Assembly: GCA_964437215.1 (NCBI GenBank)
Contig: CAYTFZ010000008.1
Coordinates: 1-54,900, forward strand
Source: JAAYAN01 sp964437215
GTDB taxonomy: Bacteria > Bacteroidota > Ignavibacteria > Ignavibacteriales > Melioribacteraceae
Direction: 5' to 3'
DNA length: 54,900 nt
The position numbers were made by a program, and so were the translations under genes. Under the pieces are notes generated by a model that ran no database searches, was not told the DNA's origin, and was given only the letters and a program-made list of their open reading frames with translations. This document shows, in pieces, positions 1 to 8,144 of the stretch. Each line of letters starts with the position of its first letter. Within the stretch, counting starts at the first letter, position 1.

Positions 1-97
1 TATTTTCGATGAAAGGATAAACGTTCGCAAATTTCGATTGCTGTGCTGAGATTGTTAAACTTGTCAGAGTGATAAATAAACCAACTATTTTTTTCAT
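1..97 (-). CDS. Exported protein, N-terminus only (runs off the window)
   Basis: Read from an ATG at 97 on the minus strand, the frame stays open to the window edge and encodes about 32 residues. They start MKKIVGLFITLTSLTISA followed by QQ, a typical signal peptide with a Lys-rich start, a hydrophobic core and a small residue before the likely cleavage site. An AAAGGT-like Shine-Dalgarno sequence lies upstream. It is the last visible gene of the minus-strand run led by the LacI-type regulator, 137 bases downstream of the permease gene. An exported product there could be a glycoside hydrolase, lyase or binding protein, but the mature part is too short to say. Function unknown. Confidence 0.6.
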   Translation of the reverse strand, partial: MKKIVGLFITLTSLTISAQQSKFANVYPFIEN

Positions 98-184
98 GCT
101 CGATTACCTTTTTATCTTGATGGAAGCTATATTTTTCTCGTCCTTTAGCTTTTTCGTAAATTTCAGTTGTGAGTCAGAGAACAC

Positions 185-201
185 AAATCCCTTCGGGACT
201 T
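185..201 (-). terminator. Small hairpin after the permease gene, possible weak terminator
   Basis: A 7-bp stem with one G-T pair and a 3-base loop lies about 35 bases beyond the permease stop. The bases after it in the minus-strand direction are only moderately T-rich, so it may be an attenuator, a weak terminator or chance. Confidence 0.25.
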
Positions 202-234
202 AATTAATCTCAAATCTCTAGCTGACATATCTAT

Positions 235-1560
235 TTAAGCAATATTTTTATTGTCAGTGGACTTGCTTAATTTCTGCCAGTTAAACCCGTAGAGTGCAAT
301 AAATACAAAGCAGCACATAGGCATTAAAAAGCTTATTGACATATTGTAAGTATCGCCGAGATAACCCATAAGTTTTGGCATAATTGCACCGCCCATAATT
401 GCCATTACAATAAAGCCGGATGCTTTTTTTGCCTGCACGCCTAATCCGTGAATACCAAGGGCAAAGATAGTAGGAAACATAATTGACATAAAGTAAAAGC
501 TTACGAATACAGCAGCTACCGAAATCCAGCCGATTTTGAAAACAACCAATAAGCATACAAATACATTTAACAGAGCGTATAATCCAAGCAGTTTATGCGC
601 GCTTATTTTTCTGAGGAATGCTGTTCCGGTAACTCTTCCTAATAAAAACAAAGGAAATCCAATTGTACCGAGAAGGAAAGTTGCGCCGGTTTCGTTGATA
701 AAATAAGAACCTTCTTTAAGAATTGTTCTGCCGCTGAATAACCAGTTTGAAGCCAGACTTTGGGAAATGGAAGGAATTTCTTCAACAATATAATTGATAA
801 AGAAACTGAAAATTCCTGCCTGAGCTGCAACATAAAAGAATTGAGCTGCAACTGCTCCAGAAAAATGTGAATGACTCCAAATTGATTTTTTTGAAGATTC
901 ATTTGAGTCTGCATCTAACTTGTATTCATCCTCGGTGTTCAAATCCGGAATATTGGAAAAGTAAAATAAAACCGCCATAATAAGGACTATTATTGCAACA
1001 GCAAGATAAGGAATGTAAAGCTGGGCTTGCGCTGCTTCAACGCCGTCGGAAGAGTAAAAAAAAATTCCGCCGATAATAGGACCCATAATCCAGCCGATTC
1101 CATTGAAACTCTGTGCAAAATTAATACGCGCTGCCGAATATTTTTTGCTGCCGAGAACAGTTGTGTAAGGATTTGCTACCGTTTCCAGAACAGTAAGTCC
1201 CATTGCAATTAAACATACGCCGAATAGAAATGCCCAGAATGTTGAAATATAAGTTGCAGGAATGAACCAGAAACCGCCGATAGAAACAAGCATCAATCCG
1301 GAAATAATTCCTCCTTTGTATCCAAGTTTTTTAGCTAACCAGCTTGCAGGCAATGCCATTAAAAAATATCCTAAATAATGAGCAAACTGCACCCAGGCCG
1401 ATTGAGCTTTGGTTAAATGCAAATAATCCTGAAAATGTTTATCCATTACATCTATCATTCCGTTGCATAACCCCCATAACAAAAACAAAGTGCTTACCAG
1501 ACCAAATGTAAAAACGTAATTTGTTCCGTCTTCCGATTTGAACATTTTGGATAAACTCAT
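235..1560 (-). CDS. Sugar:proton symporter of the fucose permease (FHS) family
   Basis: A 441-residue polytopic membrane protein with about 12 hydrophobic segments, the usual size for L-fucose permease-like major facilitator proteins. The first segment (residues 17-35, FGLVSTLFLLWGLCNGM) and the stretch around residues 113-138 (GLTVLETVANPYTTVLG) match the family signature seen in FucP and the glucose/galactose transporter GluP. FHS members import L-fucose, L-galactose, glucose, galactose or N-acetylglucosamine with protons; the substrate cannot be read from sequence. An AAGGAA Shine-Dalgarno sequence precedes the ATG by 7-8 bases. The gene lies 89 bases behind the nucleotidyltransferase/kinase fusion. 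Its place in an operon with a GDP-mannose 3,5-epimerase homologue hints at an L-hexose such as L-galactose or L-fucose, which is inference. Confidence 0.88.
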   Translation of the reverse strand: MSLSKMFKSEDGTNYVFTFGLVSTLFLLWGLCNGMIDVMDKHFQDYLHLTKAQSAWVQFAHYLGYFLMALPASWLAKKLGYKGGIISGLMLVSIGGFWFIPATYISTFWAFLFGVCLIAMGLTVLETVANPYTTVLGSKKYSAARINFAQSFNGIGWIMGPIIGGIFFYSSDGVEAAQAQLYIPYLAVAIIVLIMAVLFYFSNIPDLNTEDEYKLDADSNESSKKSIWSHSHFSGAVAAQFFYVAAQAGIFSFFINYIVEEIPSISQSLASNWLFSGRTILKEGSYFINETGATFLLGTIGFPLFLLGRVTGTAFLRKISAHKLLGLYALLNVFVCLLVVFKIGWISVAAVFVSFYFMSIMFPTIFALGIHGLGVQAKKASGFIVMAIMGGAIMPKLMGYLGDTYNMSISFLMPMCCFVFIALYGFNWQKLSKSTDNKNIA

Positions 1561-1649
1561 AAGAATTTCCTTAAAATTATTTTAAAATATTTGTTGATTA
1601 TAACTATTCAGAACTAATCTTTAATTGATAAATAACTTATTAAATCATT

Positions 1650-2786
1650 CTAATACCTTACTTTTAATTTAACCGAACCGGGAACTTCTTTTTCGGAAGC
1701 AACAATTATATATCCGCCGCCGCTGCCGGAAGTTACCGCTCCGCTGTAAACCGGAAAATAATTTTTCGTCATTTCCTCGTAAACATAATCGGGTACTGTA
1801 AAAGGCAGCATTTCTTTCCAGGCGAGGAATGTTTCGGTCATAGATTCGCCAAGCAGGTTTACATCCTTTTTCAAGATGCTCTGCCAGCATTTATCGCCGG
1901 AATCGCCAAGCTTTTTAACTAAATCTTTTGTAAGATTTTTTTCTATTATCGGGTTGTAATTTTCGGGTCTGGGTTTTAACGGAACAAGATGCAAAACCTT
2001 TGAAAGCCAATCGCAGGTTTCTTTATCAACAGTTGAGTTTATCTCTTTTGGCCAGTAATTTCCGTCGTAAAATAAACGGCTGATTCCTGGATTCAACAAT
2101 CCGATATGATCCTGTGAACCGGAAATATATTCAGAACCCGGAGGATTTTCAGCGCCAAATAACAATCTGGCATTTTTCAAAGCATTTCCTCCAGGATACT
2201 GATCGCCCCAAAGATCAATTGCTACTTTTCTTGAACTTGTTGCCATTCCGGAGCGGTCGTTAAACTCAATTGTTGGCCATAACTGCGCGACAACTACGCT
2301 TCCGCTGTGCACTTCCGAAACCCACGGCTGATCCATCCATCCGCCCGCAATACAAGCTCTATAAGGAAATTTCAATTCCTTTTTTGCAGATGAGCTTGCT
2401 CGCGCAGGCAACCCTTCTTCAGGAATTCTTTCCAGCACTTTGTATTCTATTCCGTATTTTTTACAGAGTTTTTCTTTATCGGGGGTGTGTCCATCGGAAT
2501 TTACAACAAAAATATCCGGCTTAATTCTTTCCAAATCCGGCTGAAAATCAAGCATTCCCGAACCGGAGGCGACAAAAGCTTCTTCCACATACCGGATAGA
2601 GTTAACCATATAAACCCGTTCAATTTGCGAAAAATACGGGGCTTTCCCTTTAAGCAGAAGAAGATTTGCGTCAGCGCCTACTGCAACATATAATTTACCA
2701 AACATAGCGGCAGTTTTAAAAAATGCAACATGACCGCCATGCAGCAAATCGAAACAGCCGCTTACAAGAACTTTTTTTTCATTCAT
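1650..2786 (-). CDS. Fused HxGH nucleotidyltransferase and GHMP-type sugar kinase
   Basis: Two domains in 378 residues. Residues 1-140 are a cytidylyltransferase-like fold with HGGH at 16-19 and RASSS at 129-133, the counterpart of the ISSTxIR loop of this superfamily (HldE C-terminal domain, TagD). Residues 140-378 resemble GHMP kinases of the HddA/fucokinase type: AGGWMDQP at 147-154, an ATP-loop-like SGMATSS at 179-185, QDHIG at 225-229 and TSGSGGG at 352-358. The kinase part is short for the family and the ATP loop lacks the usual Pro and GLGSS form, so its activity is not certain. Together the domains could phosphorylate a sugar and activate it as an NDP-sugar; sugar and nucleotide are unknown. 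It starts 12 bases after the epimerase stop. HddA/HddC- or FKP-like roles are the nearest analogies, not homologous in layout. Confidence 0.75.
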   Translation of the reverse strand: MNEKKVLVSGCFDLLHGGHVAFFKTAAMFGKLYVAVGADANLLLLKGKAPYFSQIERVYMVNSIRYVEEAFVASGSGMLDFQPDLERIKPDIFVVNSDGHTPDKEKLCKKYGIEYKVLERIPEEGLPARASSSAKKELKFPYRACIAGGWMDQPWVSEVHSGSVVVAQLWPTIEFNDRSGMATSSRKVAIDLWGDQYPGGNALKNARLLFGAENPPGSEYISGSQDHIGLLNPGISRLFYDGNYWPKEINSTVDKETCDWLSKVLHLVPLKPRPENYNPIIEKNLTKDLVKKLGDSGDKCWQSILKKDVNLLGESMTETFLAWKEMLPFTVPDYVYEEMTKNYFPVYSGAVTSGSGGGYIIVASEKEVPGSVKLKVRY

Positions 2787-2798
2787 TGTCCACCAAAG

Positions 2799-3803
2799 TT
2801 AAAATTCGTTAAACACAACTTTTTTTGAATCTTTCCCTTTGTTTTCAATCATTTGCTGCTTAATCCAATCATAAGTTTTCTTTAAACCGTCTTTAAGCGG
2901 AATAGAAGGTTCCCAATTCAGGTATTGCTTGATAAGAGTGTTATCGCTGTTTCTTCCTCTAACACCTTTTGGTGCGCCCAAGTCATATTTTCTTGTAAGT
3001 TTGAAATTAGCAATTTCTTCAACATAATCTACAAGCTGGTTGATAGAAACCATTTCGGAGCTGCCAAGATTAATCGGTTCTTCGATGTTGCTGTACATAA
3101 TATCAAGTATGCCTTTAACACAATCATCAATGTACATAAAACTTCTTGTCTGATGACCGTCGCCCCAGATAACAATTTCTTTCTTATCAAATAATTCGCC
3201 GTCAATAACCTTTCTGCAAATAGCTGCAGGAGCTTTTTCACGACCTCCGTCATAGGTTCCAAAAGGACCGTAAACGTTATGAAAACGTGCAACGCGTGTA
3301 ATTAATCCGAAATCTTCTGTAAAATGGCGGCACATTCTTTCGCTGAAAAGTTTTTCCCATCCATAGCCGTCTTCAGCAAGTGCAGGATATGCGTCAGCTT
3401 CTTTTAATCCCGGATTATCTGGGTCAGTTTGTTTTGAGCCGTTATAAACACAAGCAGATGAAGCATAAAAAAATCTTTGAACGCCCAAATCTCTTGCTGC
3501 CATTAATAAGTGAGTATTTATCAGCACGCTGAGCATGCAATCAGCTTTATGTGTTTCAATAAATCCCATTCCGCCCATATCAGCAGCAAGATTAAAAACT
3601 TCTTCAAAACCGTTAAGCGCTTGATAACAATTTTCTTTTGACTTCAAATCCAGAACGAGATTTTCCACTCCTTCTGTAATCTGATACCAGCGGGTTAGTG
3701 GTTTAATATCAACTGCACGAACTTTGTAACCCATTCCTACTAATTTTTTTGTAAGGTGACCGCCAATAAATCCGCCGGCTCCGGCAACAACTACTTTTTT
3801 CAT
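2799..3803 (-). CDS. gme: GDP-mannose 3,5-epimerase-like NAD-dependent epimerase
   Basis: A 334-residue extended short-chain dehydrogenase. The Rossmann motif GAGGFIGGH lies at residues 8-16. It follows plant GDP-mannose 3,5-epimerase closely through MGGMGFIE (76-83), FYASSACVY (112-120), FHNVYGPFGTYDGGREKAPA (174-193), WGDGHQTRSF and GVRGRNSDN. The catalytic set is present: C118 in SSAC, Y147 and K151 of YxxxK, and K190 in the REKA motif. The plant enzyme converts GDP-D-mannose to GDP-L-galactose or GDP-L-gulose; the same activity is expected here. It lies 15 bases after the LacI-type regulator and 12 before the fusion gene, so it belongs to that operon. A generic NDP-sugar epimerase is the alternative, but the conservation argues for GME. 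Confidence 0.85.
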   Translation of the reverse strand: MKKVVVAGAGGFIGGHLTKKLVGMGYKVRAVDIKPLTRWYQITEGVENLVLDLKSKENCYQALNGFEEVFNLAADMGGMGFIETHKADCMLSVLINTHLLMAARDLGVQRFFYASSACVYNGSKQTDPDNPGLKEADAYPALAEDGYGWEKLFSERMCRHFTEDFGLITRVARFHNVYGPFGTYDGGREKAPAAICRKVIDGELFDKKEIVIWGDGHQTRSFMYIDDCVKGILDIMYSNIEEPINLGSSEMVSINQLVDYVEEIANFKLTRKYDLGAPKGVRGRNSDNTLIKQYLNWEPSIPLKDGLKKTYDWIKQQMIENKGKDSKKVVFNEF

Positions 3804-3818
3804 ATTTATTCTCCTTTG

Positions 3819-4835
3819 TTATAGTTTTCTTTTTATCGAATCATTCCAGAGGAATTCTTCATTTATTACAATTTTATTATTTGAATTGCTTTCATCTTCG
3901 TTAATTAATTTTATCAGAAGATCGATAGCCGATTTCCCGATATTTCGCGGGTCCTGATTAATAATTGAAAGAGAAGGCGAAAAACTTTCTGCTGTTTCCT
4001 TAAATCCAAATCCAACAACACCAATATCATCAGGTATCCGTAAGCCGCATTCAGCCGCCGCTTTATAAACTCCAAGTGCAACGCGGTCGTTAACCGTAAA
4101 AATTATTTCCGGCAGTCTATTGCTTTCAAATAATTTTTTAAATGCTTTATAACCATCTTTTATTTCAAATCCGCCTTCAATTATCCAATCAGTATTTACA
4201 TCTATCCCATTGTTAGCAAGTGCGGTTATGTAACCGTCTTTTCTTTCTTTCCCGATACTTACATTTGAATAACCTGCTAAATGTGCTATTTTGCGGTAAC
4301 CTTCCGAAATAATCTGATTTATTGTAGAGACTGCCCCGTTTTTGTCATCAAAAATTACACTCGGAAAGTCCGAACCATCCAATTGTCTGTCAAAAAAAAC
4401 CAGAGGAATTTTTAATTTTTTAATGTATTCAAAAAAACTTATATCATAAGTTTGCTGCGAAACGCAAACAAGCAATCCGTCAACGCGCATTCCAATAAGG
4501 TTTTTCAAGTTTTTAATTTCATTTTGATGATTTTCGCGTGATACTGTAACAAAAACATTATAGTTCTTTTCGGCGGCAAAATCTATTACGCTGTCTGCGG
4601 CATAAGCAAAAAAGCTGTTTTCAAGGTCGGGAATAACAACACCGATAGTGTTGGTTTTTTTTGTAATTAAATTTTTAGCAATCAGATTGGGCGTGTAATT
4701 TAAGTCCTCCGCTAACTTAAGAACTTTTTCTTTCATTTCTTTCGAAATATCGGGATGATTTCTCAGTGCTTTGGAAACTGTAATTCTTGTTACATTAAGT
4801 CTTTTTGCAATTTCAGATTGCGTAATGTGTATCAT
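3819..4835 (-). CDS. LacI/GalR-family transcriptional regulator
   Basis: A 338-residue repressor. Residues 1-50 are the LacI helix-turn-helix with hinge helix (QSEIAKRLNVTRITVSKALR, then NYTPNLIAKNL). The rest is a periplasmic-binding-protein-like sensor with IGVVIPDLENSFFA near residue 63, an FTVNDRVALG segment and the C-terminal IGVVGF region. LacI proteins of this type bind a sugar or sugar derivative and control the adjacent catabolic or transport genes. It is the first gene of the minus-strand run with the epimerase, kinase fusion and permease, so it probably controls its own operon. A 16-bp imperfect palindrome lies 17 bases upstream of its ATG. The effector is not predictable. Confidence 0.93.
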   Translation of the reverse strand: MIHITQSEIAKRLNVTRITVSKALRNHPDISKEMKEKVLKLAEDLNYTPNLIAKNLITKKTNTIGVVIPDLENSFFAYAADSVIDFAAEKNYNVFVTVSRENHQNEIKNLKNLIGMRVDGLLVCVSQQTYDISFFEYIKKLKIPLVFFDRQLDGSDFPSVIFDDKNGAVSTINQIISEGYRKIAHLAGYSNVSIGKERKDGYITALANNGIDVNTDWIIEGGFEIKDGYKAFKKLFESNRLPEIIFTVNDRVALGVYKAAAECGLRIPDDIGVVGFGFKETAESFSPSLSIINQDPRNIGKSAIDLLIKLINEDESNSNNKIVINEEFLWNDSIKRKL

Positions 4836-4851
4836 AAATATATCAACTTAC

Positions 4852-4867
4852 TCGAGAACTTTCTCAA
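4852..4867. promoter_or_regulatory. Candidate LacI-family operator palindrome
   Basis: An inverted repeat with half-sites TCGAGAA and TTCTCAA around a central CT (six of seven pairs match) lies 17 bases upstream of the LacI-type regulator start. Its size and symmetry suit LacI-family operators, which often autoregulate. The centre is CT, not the common CG, and I found no second copy in the window. Confidence 0.45.
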
Positions 4868-5054
4868 TAACTTGACCGTATATTTAATATTTTTTTTCCA
4901 ATTTTGCAATAACTTAAAACTTAAAGCCAAAAATATTTATTAAGGAAATGGGTGTCTTCATTTCTTTTAATTCAAAAACCAATTACTTAAATGATTTTCC
5001 ATAATATTTTCTTATTTTAGAACCTGAAAATTTTAATTACTAATTGCTGACCAG

Positions 5055-6014
5055 ATGGAAATTATCAGATACACAGAAGAATGGAAGGACGAATGGGATA
5101 ATTTTGTGCTTTCGTCCAATAACGGAACTATGTTCCATATGCAGAAATTTTTTGATTATCACACCCCCGGCAAATTTTCTTTCGATCATTTAATGTTTAT
5201 TGAAAAAGGAAGAATTGAAGCTGTGCTGCCGGGAAGATTAAAGGACGGAATGTTTGAATCGCCGATAGGTGCAAGTTACGGTTCGATTGTAACTAAAGAT
5301 ATTACCTTTGCCGAGACTATGAATCATATTTCGCTGCTGCTCGATTATGGCAGAAAAAACGGAATTAAGGAATTAATGCTGACTTCCGCCCCGATGATTT
5401 ACGAAAAATATCAGAATCAGAATTTAGATTTTGCAATGCTTTGGCAGGGTTTCCGCTTCGATTTACATTACATTTCCAGCGCAATAAAACTTGATAAAGA
5501 CCGCGATATAATTGAACGGTTTCAGGCAACAGTAAGAAGAAATATCAGAAAAACTCTTAAAAATCCTGATTTACAGGTGGAAATAAACGAAAGGTATGAT
5601 GAGTTTTATCCGATACTTTTAGCAAATAAATCCCGGCATAATGTAAAACCCACGCATTCGTACGAAGATTTGCTTAAGTTAAAAGAGCTTATGCCTGAAA
5701 ACCTAAAATTGTTTATGGTTTATTATAAAGGCAAACCTATTGGCGGCTCGCTTATGTTTTTTTGCAACAAGCAGGTTGCTCTTTGTTTTTACAATATGCT
5801 ATTATACGAATATGCCGAATATAAACCGATTCATCGTGTAATGTACGAAGTTGTTAAATATTCCACCGAAAATGGTTATTCCTACGTTGATATAGGAGTT
5901 TCGCAGGATACAAAAGCAGAAAATCCGATGACGCCAAGTATGAGTCTGATTGAATTTAAAGAAAAGTTTGATGCAAAAACTATAATGCGGAACACTTTCT
6001 ATATTAAGCTTTAG
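5055..6014 (+). CDS. FemAB/GNAT-like acyl- or aminoacyltransferase
   Basis: A 319-residue soluble protein with the doubled GNAT fold of the FemAB/BioF2-like group: an N-terminal half ending near residue 145, an Arg-rich linker (VRRNIRKTLKNP, about 159-170), and a C-terminal half with GKPIGGSLMFF and YVDIGVSQDT. Relatives attach amino acids or acyl groups to cell-wall or surface polysaccharide precursors. It leads a plus-strand run of three glycosyltransferases, so a role in modifying a surface glycan is the best guess. There is no signal peptide or membrane segment, so it should act in the cytosol. The Shine-Dalgarno sequence is weak. The substrate is unknown. Confidence 0.7.
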   Translation: MEIIRYTEEWKDEWDNFVLSSNNGTMFHMQKFFDYHTPGKFSFDHLMFIEKGRIEAVLPGRLKDGMFESPIGASYGSIVTKDITFAETMNHISLLLDYGRKNGIKELMLTSAPMIYEKYQNQNLDFAMLWQGFRFDLHYISSAIKLDKDRDIIERFQATVRRNIRKTLKNPDLQVEINERYDEFYPILLANKSRHNVKPTHSYEDLLKLKELMPENLKLFMVYYKGKPIGGSLMFFCNKQVALCFYNMLLYEYAEYKPIHRVMYEVVKYSTENGYSYVDIGVSQDTKAENPMTPSMSLIEFKEKFDAKTIMRNTFYIKL

Positions 6015-6033
6015 TCTATAATTCCGGAATTAA

Positions 6034-7146
6034 ATGAAAAAAAAGATTGCAATAGGATTTCTTGGTAATTTTTATTTTGATACACGCTCTTTCAATCTTT
6101 TTCATTCACTTAAAAATAAAGGGCATAACGTAAAGTTGTACGGATTTGATTGGTTTACCCCTGATTTTAAAACAATCAGTACTGGAGAAATTTCTTTAAA
6201 AAAACTTAATAAAGGCAGATTTTCAGTTTTTTTTTATCTCAGGTTTACAATATCACTTTTCGTAAGTCTTGTTAAAACAAAAGCCGATATTTATTTTGCA
6301 TCCGATTTTTATACAATGCCTGTTTGCGTTTTTATTGCCAAGCTGAAACAAAAAAAAGTATTTTACGACAGCCGCGAAATTTATACCGAACTTCCTGCGC
6401 TTACAGGAAGACCTTGGCTAAAAAAAGCTTTTAAAATAATTGAAGGTTTTTTTATTAATAAAACCGATGAAATTTTTACAACCGGCGAAATGGATTCGGA
6501 ATATATCGAAAAATTATTCGATACAAAGAAAACATTTACTTTAAGAAATCTGCCTCTGTACAGAAAAAAGTTTATACCTGTCGATTTTATCGGCGGATAT
6601 AATTTATCAGCCGGTTCTAAAATCATGCTTTATCAGGGAATAATTGTTACAGGAAGGGGAATTGACACATATTTTAAAGCTCTGCTAAAAGATACTTCAC
6701 TGGTTTTAGTAATACTTGGAGGCGGCGAACATAAAGATTATTATGAAAAAAAAGCTGACGAATTGAAAATTCGCGAGCGGGTTATTTTTGCCGGAAAGAT
6801 TTCTCAAAATGAACTTGCAAATTATACTTCGGGAGCGTTTGCCGGACTTTCGGTAATTGATAACATAAGTATAAATAATTATTATGCGCTTCCTAACAAA
6901 CTTTTCGAATATATTATGGCAGAACTTCCTGTAATTGTAAGCGATCTTCCGCAGATGAAAAAAGTTGTTGAACAGTATAAAGTAGGTGCGGTTATTAAGG
7001 ATAACGATGCAGATGAGCTGATTGAAGTATTGAATACCTGGAAAAATGAAGAAATATATAAGAAATTAAAAGAAAATTGTAAAATTGCTTCAGGCGAATT
7101 AAACTGGGAAGCTGAATTCGAAAAGCTCTATTTTTTATTCAAATAA
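6034..7146 (+). CDS. GT4-type glycosyltransferase
   Basis: A 370-residue GT-B-fold enzyme. The N-terminal domain begins KIAIGFLGNFYFDTRSF and contains the YDSREIY segment (about residues 110-116). The C-terminal nucleotide-sugar domain has YQGIIVTGRGID near residue 199, VILGGG near 228 and the acceptor/donor motif PNKLFEYIMAELPVIVSD near 287-304, typical of GT4. It should transfer a sugar from a nucleotide donor to a lipid-linked or glycan acceptor on the inner face of the membrane. It starts 19 bases after the FemAB-like gene and is followed by GT2 and GT9 genes, which suggests a shared glycan pathway. Donor and linkage are not predictable. Confidence 0.88.
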   Translation: MKKKIAIGFLGNFYFDTRSFNLFHSLKNKGHNVKLYGFDWFTPDFKTISTGEISLKKLNKGRFSVFFYLRFTISLFVSLVKTKADIYFASDFYTMPVCVFIAKLKQKKVFYDSREIYTELPALTGRPWLKKAFKIIEGFFINKTDEIFTTGEMDSEYIEKLFDTKKTFTLRNLPLYRKKFIPVDFIGGYNLSAGSKIMLYQGIIVTGRGIDTYFKALLKDTSLVLVILGGGEHKDYYEKKADELKIRERVIFAGKISQNELANYTSGAFAGLSVIDNISINNYYALPNKLFEYIMAELPVIVSDLPQMKKVVEQYKVGAVIKDNDADELIEVLNTWKNEEIYKKLKENCKIASGELNWEAEFEKLYFLFK

Positions 7147-7235
7147 GGAACAGAGCGTTTCTCATCAAATAAATCAAATCAAAAATTAAGTTTTTGGTAT
7201 ATTAACAATCTAAAAAATATAAAATCAATTTAGTA

Positions 7236-8144
7236 ATGTTTGATATAATAATTCCAACATACAATAATCTGGAAGAATTAAAAAAATGCTTATCCGGTTT
7301 AGAAAACCAGACATATAAGAACTTCAAAGTTTTTGTTTGTGTTGACGGTTCAAAGGATGGCACAATTGAATATCTTTCGGATGCATCATTTAGTTTCGAA
7401 ATGCTATTTATTACGCATCCGGGAAATGAAAATAAAGGAAGAAATGAGACGCGAAACCTTGCAATAAATAAGCTTGCAAACAAATATCTGCTTATGCTCG
7501 ATTCGGATATTATCCCTTCAGCGGATTTACTTAAAAATCATTACGAATTATTGAATGAAAAAGATTGTATTTCAGTCGGTGAAGTTATTTATACAAATTC
7601 CGGCGAGAATATCTGGGCAAAATATTTAGAAACACGCGGGAAAGGGAAGTATAGGAATCTTCAGGAAATGCCTGCCTATTATCTTAATACGCAAAACGCA
7701 GCAATGCTTTCGGAGTATTATGTAAAATCCGGCGGACAGCACCCTTTATTAAGCAAAAAATACGGAGGAGATGATACGGAACTTGGCTACAGGATTGGTA
7801 AAGAGTTCGATATTCCGGCTGTCTTTAACAAAAAAGCCTGCGGTTATTCATATCTCGAAAAATCATTAAAAAAAGCTCTTCAGCAGATGGAAGAATTCGG
7901 AAGATACAACCTGAAAATTATCAGAGAAATTCATCCGGAATTTAAGGAAATATTTAACTTTAATTTGCTAAGAGAAAATAATATTAAATCGGTTATAATC
8001 CGCAGTTTATTGCGTAAAGATTTTGCCGGACTTCTGAAATTCTCGATTGATTTTTTGCCGGATTTTTTAAGTCTGCCGGCAGTTCATTTTCTCGTTTTTT
8101 ATTCTATTTGCAAAGGTTATAAAAGCACTGAGGCAGAAAAATGA
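7236..8144 (+). CDS. GT2-family glycosyltransferase
   Basis: A 302-residue GT-A-fold enzyme. It opens with DIIIPTYNNLEELKKCL, has VCVDGSKDGT near residue 36, the metal-binding LMLDSD near residue 87 and the GGDDTELGYRI segment near residue 180, which corresponds to the catalytic-base motif of family 2. It is cytosolic, with no membrane span. The gene lies 89 bases after the GT4 gene and overlaps the GT9 gene by four bases (ATGA), so the two are translationally coupled. A role in surface polysaccharide or LPS core synthesis is inferred from the neighbours. Confidence 0.88.
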   Translation: MFDIIIPTYNNLEELKKCLSGLENQTYKNFKVFVCVDGSKDGTIEYLSDASFSFEMLFITHPGNENKGRNETRNLAINKLANKYLLMLDSDIIPSADLLKNHYELLNEKDCISVGEVIYTNSGENIWAKYLETRGKGKYRNLQEMPAYYLNTQNAAMLSEYYVKSGGQHPLLSKKYGGDDTELGYRIGKEFDIPAVFNKKACGYSYLEKSLKKALQQMEEFGRYNLKIIREIHPEFKEIFNFNLLRENNIKSVIIRSLLRKDFAGLLKFSIDFLPDFLSLPAVHFLVFYSICKGYKSTEAEK

